Under the pieces are notes generated by a model. It saw only the letters and a program-made list of their open reading frames with translations. It had not been told where the DNA came from and ran no database searches. A program made the position numbers and the translations under genes. A DNA stretch of 64,000 nucleotides. Source: Sarcocystis neurona (taxonomy: Eukaryota; Apicomplexa; Conoidasida; Eucoccidiorida; Sarcocystidae). Positions 11,789 to 23,531 of this stretch are shown here, piece by piece. The stretch covers positions 514,213-578,212 of the forward strand of contig KL647292.1 in the NCBI GenBank assembly GCA_000727475.1. The letters run 5' to 3'. The stretch's first letter is position 1, and every line of letters starts with the position of its first letter.

Positions 11789-14700
11789 CCGAAGACGCGT
11801 GGCGCACACGAGTCATGAAAGAGATGGTTGGCCAGGCAGTGCACAGGAATGCCTGCGCCGACAACAGGAGGGGGGTCGGTGTACGCATGCGCGCTGCAGG
11901 GAGAAAGAAAGGCCGCAAGCAAAAAGGCGAAAGAGAGGGACCGAAGGAACGCCAAGTGAAAAACAGAAGTCTACTCGGAAGAGAGGAAACCAGACAAGAA
12001 GGAAGAGTCGCAAGAGATGTGTGGAAGAAGAGAAGAAAAGAAGAGTGTATGCCGGTAAATCCAGTACAGGGACGAAGAAAGAGAACAAAGACACGGCCAA
12101 AGGCAGGACAAAGATATATATATTTGCGTAGACAAGTTGAGACAAAAGGACGTGGAATTAACACGCAGTAACACAAGATCTACATAGATACACACATACA
12201 GAGAGAGGCACACATACATGGAGGAAATATGCATAGAGAGTGAGAGACGGAGAAAAAGACAGAGGCACACACACATGGAGAAGTCGACGCATATATACAC
12301 ACACAGAGAGACAGATACAGAGACAATTCAATAGAGGCACATACACGTGAAGAAGTCGAAAGATATATATATATAATATATGTAAAGAGAGAGAAACAGA
12401 GAGAGGCGCCTATACATGGATCTATATACGTATAAATATGTGTTGACTTCTCCATGTGTATATATATAATACAGAGAGAGAGAGAGGGAGACGCACACAT
12501 ACATGGTAGGGTCCACATATATATATATATATATCTATATAGAGAGAGAGACAGTTAGCGACGTAAATAGGTAGACGTGAGGATGGAATGTCCATCGATA
12601 GATCCAGATGAATATACCGACTTTTGAAAAGTAAAGAGAAAAAGATGCACGTACCCGCGTACGCCGATACGAAGGGATATAGGCAATAAGTGATATACAC
12701 ACTGAGAGGTATATAGATATACACAGATATCTACATAGATACATACATATACATATATGTACATACTTATCATATATATATATATATGTGCAGGTATACA
12801 AACAGTGGGAGATACACATAGGCAGAGGTAGGAAAACAGGGAGGTGACCTCCTCACAGATACAGGAAAAGGATGTGCGTAGGTGTACAGACATATGAAAA
12901 CAACGAAAGGAAGGAAAGGCGAAAGAAAGAGAGAGAAAGAGGAAGATGGAAATCTACAGACATACAGAGAGAAATGCATACACACGTATGTACACATAAA
13001 TGTGGGAGAGACAGACAAGAAAGGAAGAAAAAAAAAGTGTATACTTCTTGTTAAGAGAATCGGATCTGTTGCTGTCTATACGAGCACAGAGACATCAACG
13101 AAGACAGAGACACAGAGAAAGACAGAGATATACGGACACAAAAAGAGAAAACGAAACACACAGACACATACGTTTAGGAAAGATTGAGAGAGCGAACAGA
13201 AAAAAGGGTACCTCTTGCCTAGAAGAATCGGGATGGTAGGGGCATCAGTTGAATACTCCGACGGCTCAGGAACCGCCTGGTGGTACTGCCCTTCGCGCGC
13301 CTGCAGAGAAGTTTTTGCAGCCACAGACGCAGGGGTAACTTCACGAAGAAAAGCTAAAAAAAGAGGCACAGAGACAAAAAAGACCGAGGAAATATACACA
13401 TATATATGTTTGTATACAGAAGTACATACACGTATATATCTTAGGTTATAAATAAGTGGAAAACTACTTGTTCTGCGGAGGAACGGCAGAAAAAGAAGGG
13501 AAACTCAACGAAGGACACATGTCCACACACACATACACATACATACGAGCACGTACACACAGAGGCACATTCACGTTCACACACATGTCCCTCTGCATAC
13601 ACATGCATATATATATGCACTTTGATAGTGGAGAAGGGCAAAGAGGAAAGGAAAAAAACTCCATAACAATATACATATATATATGTATATATGTGCAGAG
13701 AGAAAGGCTTACAAACGTGTGCATACACACATACACAAACAGACACATTATATATACATATATATATGTATGTATATGTGTACGTGGACGTAAGTGCGTG
13801 AGAACACAGAGGCTGACACATATACACAGACATACAAACATATGTATATACAGAGACAGCGGGAGAAGAATATCCTCTTGCTGGGTGCGCACGCGCCGGA
13901 AGATACACAAGTTTATCAAATACATGTATATATATGTTCAAACGCCAGTATATACATGTCTCCTAAACAGAGAAAGAGAGAGACCCCGCTACACTTGTTA
14001 GGGAAAACACTATCTGTCTGTCTCTCTCTGCCTCTCTGCGTATAAATAGGCGTGTATATAAATACGTAAATACTTTACCAGAGAGAAGAAGCAGAAGACT
14101 GAGGCAGACGACACAGAGATAGTGAGACGGGGATAGAGAGAGGAAGGAAGAAGGAGACGGAAGAAAAGGGGAACAAAGGATAACGGTAGACAAAATAAAG
14201 CTGCTGTGACTTCTTCGCATGACGGACCACTCTAGAAAAAGAGGATACAGTTGAACCTTCTCCCTATCTATATATATTATATGTGAATAGAGAGACAAAT
14301 GAATACGCAAATATGTATATATAAGCTCACGCATAGAGAAACGTACGCCTTATGCAGGTGCAGATCAATATGCATACATATATATATATACATATATACA
14401 CAAACACTCATGTGAGTATGTACCGGAAGAACATACATTTCCGCGTATATATGTGTATAGAGGCGCACACATAGATAAGAAGAGAGACACACATACGTAC
14501 AGAAAAGAAGAAGAGAAGGAGGAGGAGAACGGAAAAGGAGAAGAAAAGAAGGCGAAGAAGGAGAAGACGCAGATGAGGAGGAAGAAGAAGAGGTAGAAGA
14601 CTAAGAAGCGGGAGGAGAGGAGGAAGAAGAAGCCACTGGTGGTGCCCCCGTTGAGTTTTCTACGTTGCAGAGGCAATTATTTACTTCTTCAATTTCAGAA

Positions 14701-17700
14701 GGAAGGGCAAAATCAAATTTGGCAAAATTCGAAATATCGAGGACATTGTTAATGTTCCCATGTTCGTCGCTCTGCGTCCGCTGGTCCGGTGCAAACCTCC
14801 ACTCGTCGTCGACTGCGGCAGCACGAACAGCAGCAAAACACCGGCAGCAGCAGCAGCAGCAATATCAACAACAGCAGCAGGTAAGTAGTAGCACCAGGGA
14901 GATGAAGGAGAGGACACAGAGAGGAGGAGAAAAGAAAAAAAAAGGGGGCGGGTAGGACGCGGCGCGACAGAAAACGGAAAAAAGGAAGAAGAGGAGGAAG
15001 AGGAAGGCTGGACGGAAGAAAAGGAAGAAGTAGAAGACAGGAAGAGAAGAAGAAAGAATAAGAGTATGTACGGAAAGAGACGACTACATGGAGGGAGAGG
15101 AATGCCGGAAAAAGGAGAGGACGAGAAAATGAAGAGAAAGGAGACTCGACGAATCGAAGGGACGCCATCGCGAGTGCCTGTCCTCACCAATAAATTTGTA
15201 GAAATGCAAGCCTCTCGGAAGATTCTGAATGTATGAAAATTCATGTCCGCTTCTGTTGAGACGAATTTTATTCGTCAGACTCCAGTTGTTAAAAGATCCC
15301 GTCAAATAAACGCTGTGTCCTCCGTGTGTCCACCTGCCACACACACGTATCACACTGCGCTGTACGTACACGTCAGCAAAGCCCAGACAATGTGTACATA
15401 CACCACATACACAGAAAAAGACAGACAAACGTGTTCATATTTACATGTGTGTAGAGGACGGATACTTTCGATGTGAACGCGGTCATGCGCGTCACGCACG
15501 AGGACACGTGAGGGACAGACGCTGCTAGGTCTTCCACGTGTCCGCCTGCTCTCCCGCGGTGTACGTACACCTCGAGAAAGCACGTCCTCTGCGCATATAT
15601 GCTTCGCGCAAACAGACACAGAGAGACGAACACGCAAACACCTACATACACACGTATGCGCAATACTATGTTTTGAAGGTACGACACACAAGGATGCTGC
15701 AAAAAGAAATGTCAGCGACACTCTGTGGCCTCTAGGTCTCTGGAACGCATCACGCTGCGGTGTACGTACACCTCAGCACAGCACGTAGTAGGTGGTGGTA
15801 ATTATCATGCAGCTGCCGTACGTCACAACGCGTCCCCCATCCCATATAGAACACGCCCCAAGGATGAAAATATGCGTACGGGCATATATATAAATATCTT
15901 ACGATATGCACAGATTCACATAGCCAGGCCTGCCCACGCAGTATAGACGACGACGTATATATACACACATAGATATAGACATTTTACGCAGGACAGGCAC
16001 AGATTCGCATAGCCAGGCCTGCCCACGCACTACCCGCGAAGACATATATATATATATGTACACACATGTATTCTATATGAGAGGTATATAGATATGTTTG
16101 GTGACGTAGAAGTCGGTAGTCAGTATACATAGAGCCTGGGTACATAAGAATATACGAGGAATGCATACAGACATCTGTCGTCATGAAAGGAATACCAGCG
16201 TTTGTTGATATACACGTGATGTCCCCCCGTTGTCGGCCTGCAGGACCGCGGACGACGGTGTACGTACACCCCTTCAGGGTCGGACCGAAGACAGTTTTCC
16301 ACATGTAATGACGTAGACACCAGTATCTGCTCTCTAGACAACAACACGCAATTTTCTTCCTTTCTTCTGTAAAAGTCGATCGCGGCCAACGTCACGCGCT
16401 CGCCCCTGGACGACAACTAATTCCATGAAAAGAACCGATAAGCTAACCCCACATTCATATATATGGAGAGAGAGGGTAAGGGAAAAGTACACGTACAAGT
16501 GTACATATATATATACATATGTATGTACGTCTACGCATGTGTATATACAGCCAACAGAAGCACACGTGGCGACACATTAGCTTCAATCATAAAGAAACTA
16601 CATACACGTATATTCCGGGACAAAGAGAGAGAGAAAGGAATACGTACATATATATATATATATTTTTGTTTGTACCTAAGTACGGGCGCATACGTACGTG
16701 CAGAACAAAAATACGCATCTTTTAACATCAACTATACGGAAGCCACATTTGCATATATATATATATATACATACACGTGGAGACAGAAAAGTAGATATAC
16801 ATATATATATATATATATAACGAGGTACGTGTGTATACAAATGTACACCAACCAGGCAGGCGCAGCTTCTTTGGTGCATATATATATATATATATACACC
16901 TTGTTGATGCAACAAAGTGTGTCCTTGTTGCATTACGGGGGCCAGATGTACGCCATGTGTCTACAGGTATATGAAGTCTGTCACACAGAAATCCTCAGTT
17001 TTTTAAATTAAGGCCTAAAAAAGTTTGGACCAGAAAAGATAAACCAGAGGAAAAGCGTTTGTTCACTTTCAACTCACAAAATTGCAACGCCGGCTGCGAC
17101 GTCAACACTCAGGACACTAAAGTCACTACTCACCAGTACCCACATCTACATACATATATATGTACATATATCAACACACGCATAATATACATATATATAC
17201 GTATTTATATATATATATATACGTATATGTATTTATATACATATATATACGTGTATATATGTACATATCAGTGCGGGCATAATACGTCATGCCCATACGC
17301 TATATACACATGTAATAATACATATACACACATGCACGTCCATATGCGTACCAATCTCTGCAGGCGCGTACACACATGCACATTATATATATAAACCATA
17401 CGTGGGTACACACATATGTATACATACCCATACGTGTATGTATATATATATATATGCGCCATCACATGTATGCGACTCTGTCTTTTTCTCTCTGTTTCTG
17501 CATATATATACACGTACGTCTACGGACGTAGGCGGGAGCTGTTCCGACGTTGCTGGCGAGGTGTACGTACACCGCAAGAGGATTAAGAAGAGCCACTGGC
17601 ATAACTACAACGGTGGCCCTTCTAGCATCTATGTCCGTATACACATGTTGCTATTACGGGTGTAGGGGAGGGAAAAGTGCGTCGTGGACAAAAAATGACT

Positions 17701-20700
17701 TTGAAGAACACTTTTCAGTCATCACGCCTGTCGCGCATCCTGCGGACCGCAGCGCTTTGTTGTTCCACGGTGTACGTACACCAGACGCATCCACGTAGAA
17801 ACGCAGATACACAAACAAGAAAGCACATAAACGTACGTACGTACGTACACACACACACACACACAGGGCCCCCCTTATCCCCGTCCCCAGAGCCCATTTA
17901 TATATATGTGAAACTGGTTTTCACATAATACTACAAATATAGAAAGAGTGAATATATATGTATATATATACATATATACACGTACACGTATGTATGCGTG
18001 GAGAGAGAGATTTTCAGGTTGATGTAGGTGTGCGTTGAAGAAGCAGTTTCTTTTTCTGACTGCGTGCGGCGACAAAAGGAGGGAAGAGAAACTCACGTGA
18101 AGACGCAAGGAATAAGTTCTTCTCCGTGTGTATCACCAGCGTCCTGCTGTTGTTGTCGCAGATGCTTCCTTGTTCCCTCCCTGGTGTGATCTGCTGCTGC
18201 TTCCCCCACGCGCTCGTCGGGCGCTACCGCTCCCGCTGGTGCTTCGGTTTCTGCTTCTCCTTGTCGACAGACTGGTGCGGTAGCAGGTTCGGGCGCTTCT
18301 TCTCCTTCGGCTGCTGCTGTCGGCTCTGCAGCAGCTGTCTCTTCTCCCGTGCCGCTGCCGTTTCCCCTTCCCCTTTCTTTCCCCTCTTCCTTCGCGTCCG
18401 CTGCCTCTCCTCTCATTTCCTCTTCACCTCCTGCGTGTCCCTGCGGTCTACCAGGCACAACTGAGACGCGCGCATGCTGCTGCTGCTGCGGCCTCGGGAA
18501 AAACGTGTGGGGTCCCGAGCCCATTCCGGAGGCAATGCGGCCCGCTCTCGTGTTCCACAGGTCGCAGGAACGTCGTCTGTTTCTGCTGCTGCTGCCACTA
18601 GATAGGCGAGACGGTGGAGCGCTAGGGGTGCCCCACAGCAGCAGCAAATCCTCCTCTTCTGAAAGGAGATCTTCTCGGTGGAGAGGCGCTCGTAGTCCCG
18701 GCGGCAAAGGCGGAGGACTGGAGGAGAAGTCTGAAAAAACGGAAGAGAAAAAGAAGAGCGACACACAGTGAGAGAACGGGACACACAGAGAGAACGACAG
18801 CGAGAGAGGGAGAGAAATCTCCGGTACGTGAGGAAGAGGTGAAAAAATACGAACAGAGGGGGATGTATCGTCGCCGGGATGAGGCGGGCCAAAGACGAAG
18901 AAAAGAAGAGAAGAAGAGATATTGAAAAAAAGAGAGAGCCCAGAAGGTGCAGAGGGATGAAAGGACTGGCCGACCAGAGACGCACTCAAACAAAGGGTGT
19001 ACTGGGAAAACAGAAAATCGACAATTTTGCAGTAGAGAAAGGAAGAACCATACACACACGTAGATGACGAGGGGCGGCAGAGATGGGAAGAGAGAGAGCA
19101 GCCCTTGCGAGGACGAAAACGCGTACGCAGAAATTTGTCATCAAAAAGAATGAGAGAGGAAATAAAGAGGCACAGCACGAGAACAACTTCAGTTGCAAAG
19201 GAAATACATGTCGACTATCCACGTGCACATACATACGTGTAAGATTAATATCGATAATTTCTCAACTAGAAAAGTACGCACCCTACATACATATATATGC
19301 AGAGAGAAGGAGAATAATGCTAAAAAACACAAAAACTCACATGCATATATATACATATAAATGAACATACTCATCGTTTCCAGCGTACTTATATATATGT
19401 ATATATATATATATAAACACGCACATACTTGTCTAAAAAATATACATATGTGTGTATATATATATAGAGAGAGAGAGAGAAGAGAGAGTTCAACAAATAC
19501 GTTTGCATATATAGATACATACACACATACAGAAGTAAACACGTATAGCGTTTAACACAGTTGGATACATATATATATATGTATATATATGGGGAAACAG
19601 ACGCATGCATACATATATATATATATACACGTATATAAAAACAGCCGCAAACGCAGTGTGCCTCCAGAGAGGGAGGAGGAAGAGAAGCAGCGGGAGCAGC
19701 AGCGTCTGACAGCCGCAGCAGGAACAAGCGCAGAGAGACGGTCACCAGCAGGAGCCGCAGCAAGGCAGTTGTCGAGCAGCAGGAGGTCAGCAGCGTGAAG
19801 CGGGGCAGCAGGAGAATGGGTCCCTCGTCGAACACAGAAGAAGCAGCAGAAGCAAGACGTACGACGCGGCAGCAGCGAAAAGAACACCGCAACAGCAGCC
19901 GTCAGCAGCGACAACCAAGTCGACGCTACGGGCCAACACAAGCAGCAACAAGGGCATGCGAGCAACAAAGCAGGAGCGCCTGGAGCACCAGCAGCAGCGT
20001 TGTCGAGCAGCAACAACTGCACAAGCAGTAGTCACGGTGTGGCAGTCGAAGAGAAGAGTGAACATCTCTGCGAGGGGCGGCGGACGACGGGGAAGCGTCG
20101 CAGCGGCGGCAGCAGCAGCGACAGCACGCGCAGCCAGGGCAGCAGTAGCTGCTGCTGCATGCGCGCAGGACCTGGAAGTATCAATAAGGGGCTTGTTCGA
20201 ATTTTTGAAGCGCCTAGCAGAAAGCCACTTCCCTGTCTTCTGGTCCTCCTGGTCAAGCATGCAATTTTCTATGTGAAGATGGAAAGGAAAAGAACACCTT
20301 GAAGAGAAAAAGGAAGGGAAGACAAAGAACGAGAAAAGTAGGAAGAACAGAAAAGGAGAATAAGGCGGAGAAGAAAGAACGCGTACACAGACGTATATAG
20401 ACATACTGACATATGTACAACGAGTGTGTCCGAGCCTCGGGAGAGAGATGAGAAGGACGCCCAAGAGCACCTCCGCCTCAGCAGCAGGAAGAAAAGAGGC
20501 AACTGAGAAAAATCAAATTCAGAACGTGAAAAAATAAGGATAGAGGAGATTGGGAAAGGAATGTAACGGAAGGGAGGCGCCAAAAGGAAAGAATACAAAG
20601 AACGACAAAAAAGAAGCCGACACACGACGAAGAAAACGTAGAAGAAAAGAAGAAAAAGAAAGGAAAAAAATGACGAAAAAAGCGAAGACAAGAAGCGAAG

Positions 20701-20781
20701 AGAAGTCGCATTACCTGGTGTCTGGCCATCTTCAAGATCAACGAGCGGCGCGTGTCTACTCGTACTTGTTTGCGATCCCAT
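11789..20781 (-). CDS. AMP-activated protein kinase beta subunit (CBM48 and AMPKBI), multi-exon, 3' end unresolved
   Basis: Scaffold and glycogen/amylopectin-sensing subunit of the AMPK/SNF1 complex, cytosolic and probably membrane-tethered. Phase-consistent exons: 20715-20781, 18097-18730, 15188-15333, 14685-14812, 13212-13300, 11789-11893; donors GTAATG, GTGAGT, GTGAGG, GTAAAT, GTACCC, GTACGG. The first ATG gives MGSQTSTSR, an N-myristoylation-like start as in animal beta subunits. Exon 18097-18730 is acidic, Ala/Gln-rich linker. The CBM reads FTWTHGGHSVYLTGSFNNWS, then YKFIVDDEWRFAPDQ and GNINNVLDISNF. Residues equivalent to W100, K126, W133, N150 and S108 of human beta1 are present. The AMPKBI part follows (GQYHQAVPEPSEY, then IPVHCLANHLFHDS and RVFG). 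The last exon, expected to encode a KYVT-like strand, was not found; weak candidates lie near 11460-11520 and 10204. An extra exon from 20268 downwards (start ENCMLDQEDQKTGKWL) is phase-compatible, but its donor is unclear. Confidence 0.9.
15361..15370. promoter_or_regulatory. Palindrome copy 1 (core TGTACGTACA)
   Basis: The ten-base core is intact but the outer GG/CC arms are not. Flanks (ATCAC, CTGCG upstream; TCAGCA, AGC downstream) match those of the copy at 15759, so the two are diverged duplicates. Function unknown; listed as a putative DNA element. Confidence 0.4.
15558..15571. promoter_or_regulatory. Palindrome GGTGTACGTACACC
   Basis: A perfect 14-base inverted repeat, about 200 bases from its neighbours at 15361 and 15759. 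A putative protein-binding or structural element; no direct evidence of function. Confidence 0.45.
15759..15772. promoter_or_regulatory. Palindrome GGTGTACGTACACC
   Basis: A perfect copy followed by TCAGCACAGCACGT, similar to the downstream flanks of the copies at 15361 and 15558. Confidence 0.45.
15908..16029. repeat. Direct repeat, two 33-base copies 89 bases apart
   Basis: Copies at 15908-15940 and 15997-16029 share GCACAGATTC, one mismatch, then CATAGCCAGGCCTGCCCACG. Each is followed by different TA-rich sequence. Intronic in AMPK beta. Confidence 0.88.
16257..16270. promoter_or_regulatory. Palindrome GGTGTACGTACACC
   Basis: A perfect copy, 498 bases from the previous one, with unrelated flanks (GACGAC upstream, CCTTCAGG downstream). 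Confidence 0.45.
17560..17573. promoter_or_regulatory. Palindrome GGTGTACGTACACC
   Basis: A perfect copy in the same intron, flanked by TGCTGGCGA and GCAAGAGG. Confidence 0.45.
17769..17782. promoter_or_regulatory. Palindrome GGTGTACGTACACC
   Basis: A perfect copy 209 bases beyond the previous one. A (ACGT)n microsatellite at 17831-17848 lies 50 bases further on and contains the same GTACGTAC core. Confidence 0.45.
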
Positions 20782-20982
20782 GACGCTGTGACTCTTCAAA
20801 GAGGAAAAATGACTTTTGCTTCATGGAGAAAACTCTGCATACTGAAAGAGAAGGAAAAAATTTATCTGTTGCAGTTCCGCCAGCAGGGAGACTCAACGAC
20901 GGAGGGAAGCCACGGAAAACGGTCGGAAAAAACGAGGCCGCCGTCTGCAAAGTTTCTCAGCACTCAACACCCTCCCTCCCCT

Positions 20983-20996
20983 GGTGTACGTACACC
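20983..20996. promoter_or_regulatory. Palindrome GGTGTACGTACACC upstream of the AMPK beta start codon
   Basis: A perfect copy about 200 bases upstream of the proposed AMPK beta ATG at 20781 on the minus strand, so it sits in a plausible promoter or 5' untranslated position. A degenerate copy (GTGTACGTGCAC) lies at about 21340. Confidence 0.45.
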
Positions 20997-21775
20997 CGAA
21001 ACAGATGCCTGCGCACGCGCGTTACGTACGCAGTTGTTCAGAGCCATAAACGCATACCCGCAGCTTCGCTTCGTGTACACGCTTTGTGTATGTTTCTTTG
21101 ATATCTCCTGTGCGCCCCATATATATATATATATATATACGTATGTATGTACATATGTATATCTACATATACACGTGTTTTACATGTGTATATACGTACA
21201 TACACCCAGATGGTGTGGGTGTGTGTGTGTGTGTGTGTGTGTGTAGATGTGTGCTCCTTGGCTGGTGTGTGTAAAGGAAAGTAAGCAAATGACAGCTACA
21301 CACTTGCACATGTTGTTCGGCAAACAAACGGCTGGGGAGTGTACGTGCACTACAAAAAAACCGTAATTTTGCTTTCACAAGGCAGATGTGCGTATCGCTA
21401 CGCAAAGTCGCGTATACGCCTATGGAGGCTGGACAGACTCTGCTAAGACACACACACAGTATCTATGGACAGCTATAAACAGAGAGAGACAGAAAAAGAG
21501 AGCGAGACGGAGAAGGCGAAAGTTTACAAACACATCCACATCCACGAACGTAAAATGTTTATAGAAATAGAGACGGTGGAGACACCCGTTCATGCCACGC
21601 CCACGTCCACGGGGTGGACACATGTGCATACAGCGCACAAGTGGGCCGTTCACACACCAGATTTATATGCATATATATATATATATATGTATATACGTGT
21701 GTGCACAGACTTTTCTTTAATATACATGAAAAGAGAGAGACACACAGGTGGGTGTTCGCACACCAGATATATACG

Positions 21776-21808
<33 letters not shown>

Positions 21809-22271
21809 GCATGTGTATACTTCTGTGTAATATACATATAGAGAGAGACAGGTGCGTATGGGTGTTGTTCGCACAGCAGATACATGCACATATACGCACA
21901 CACATATATGTACGTATATTCTTCTCTTTAACTTTCACATGTGGAGAGAGACACGCACAGATATACACGGGCTACATGAGTTGTGGATTAGCGTGTGCTG
22001 TCCAAGTAAAAACATTCTTTTACCTGCACTTCACATCCCAGTGGTAGGCGACATTTCGTATAAAAGAGGTCCTTGTCTTGATTATCCATGTAGTTCGTGT
22101 GCGCGATTATATATATACATACACATCTATGGACAAACACACAGATGTCAGTCATTCTCTCTATCCCTGCGCCTCTTTCCTTTCGTCTCTCTACATGCCA
22201 GACCCGCGTCAAAAGTTTTCTTCGTTTTCTACGCTGTTGGTGTCGCGCTTTATGTTGTTGCGAAGATTCTG

Positions 22272-22418
22272 CTATCGCACCCGTTGCCTTCTCGCTGCCG
22301 GTGATACGACTGCTGGTGCTGTTGCAGCTGCGGTCGCTTCTTTTTTCTGCTGCTGCCGTTTCTGTGCTACTCCTCTGCTTCGGCCGCGTCCGCTTTTGCG
22401 GAGCGATAAGAGAGACAT
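22272..22418 (-). CDS. Candidate first exon, basic Gln/Ala-rich peptide
   Basis: A minus-strand ATG at 22418 opens a 48-codon frame starting MSLLSLRKSGRGRSRG and continuing with Gln, Lys and Ala-rich sequence to a TAG at 22272-22274. A CGG/GTGCGA donor in phase 0 sits just before the stop. It lies 1.6 kb upstream of the AMPK beta ATG and could be an alternative 5' exon or part of another gene. An overlapping minus frame is also open, so the assignment is weak. Confidence 0.25.
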   Translation of the reverse strand: MSLLSLRKSGRGRSRGVAQKRQQQKKEATAAATAPAVVSPAARRQRVR

Positions 22419-23445
22419 GGCCCCGGCAGCGGAGTGCCAAAAAGGGAAGCACCAGCGATTTCTTCAAAGAAGTGAACGAAGAGAGACACAAGGTAAAGAA
22501 AGACGGGATCAAAAAGGAAAAAGGAGAGAAAGAGAGGGGAAAAGAGACAGGGAAAACGAAATTCCGTCAACAGCGCTCTGAGAACGACGTATCTCAGGCG
22601 TGCTGAAATAATCCAATTCGTTCAAAACGTCTTCTTGTTAGCACTTCTTCGAGAAAGCCTGGGGGCAGAACAGCAACAATACGAGAATCAAACTTCCCGT
22701 TTCGTAAACGAAGGTGCCCTCGTGTTTTCCGAGCCCCCACAAAGATACAGATATATACGTATACCTCTACACATATATATATATATGCACGTATATGCTG
22801 GATAAAGAGTTACGCCCCAGGTACACGCATACACAGAAGGATATAATGGGCGCCTCACAGCCTGCGGAGAAGAGTTGTATGCACACGCCCGTAATAGATT
22901 CGATGTAATATGATATGGCGAGACATATAATTCATGTGTAGACGCAGGCTTATGTATAGGGATATTTGCACGCCGCTGCCGAATAAAATGTAGATCCACC
23001 TATGCTTCCTTTTTTTTTGCGTGTGGAAAATGTTATCTTTTGTCACGCTGCCGCTGGAAAGAGTAAAGCTACGCTTGCCGGAGAGATGAGGCCAGACACC
23101 GAATTAGGGAAAGTGGCAATTTAACAGAAAGAAAAGAATCTGATGTGTTCGTTGTCTCATCAGAAGCTTTCATAACAACTGCGACTTCTCAAGATGCTAC
23201 GCCTCATTGTCTGAATAGGGAAACGTTATCCGTGTCCCTTCACCTTATACAAAGATGTTCTATTTACTCGTTACTACCGAAGCCTCTTCAGGTGGACTTA
23301 ATGGACCCAGTAAAGTGATCTCATACACGAAGAAGCAGGCTCAATTCCTGGGGTTTTCCGTAGACGGGCGGTTACTTGCCACTTGGTGGCCCAAAATAAG
23401 CTTCCATAGAAACAAGCAGTTCTCAACTTTTGTCTGTGAAATTCT

Positions 23446-23531
23446 TCTCCCTTTTGAAGCAAAGAAAACGCTATGCCATGAGTTGCTTTTTCTCCCTTTT
23501 GAAGCAAAGAAAACGCTATGCCATGAGTTGC
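23446..23531. repeat. Tandem duplication, 41-base units with 45-base period
   Basis: The unit beginning TCTCCCTTTTGAAGCAAAGA and ending CATGAGTTGC occurs at 23446-23486 and again, identically, at 23491-23531. Confidence 0.93.

Larger units (their letters stand above)
15334..18096 (-). other. 2.76-kb AMPK beta intron rich in palindromes and repeats
   Basis: This intron interrupts the codon for the Thr just before the CBM. It contains microsatellites, a 33-base direct repeat and six copies or near-copies of the palindrome described separately. Two exon-like plus-strand stretches (near 16880-16960 and 17560-17650) are not supported by any chain. Confidence 0.75.

Noticed and set aside
19640..20030. 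CAG-rich plus-strand frames as a poly-Gln gene
   Set aside because: No acceptor-donor chain or non-repeat flanks on the plus strand. It overlaps the AMPK beta 5' region on the minus strand, where it may be intron or Ala-rich exon.
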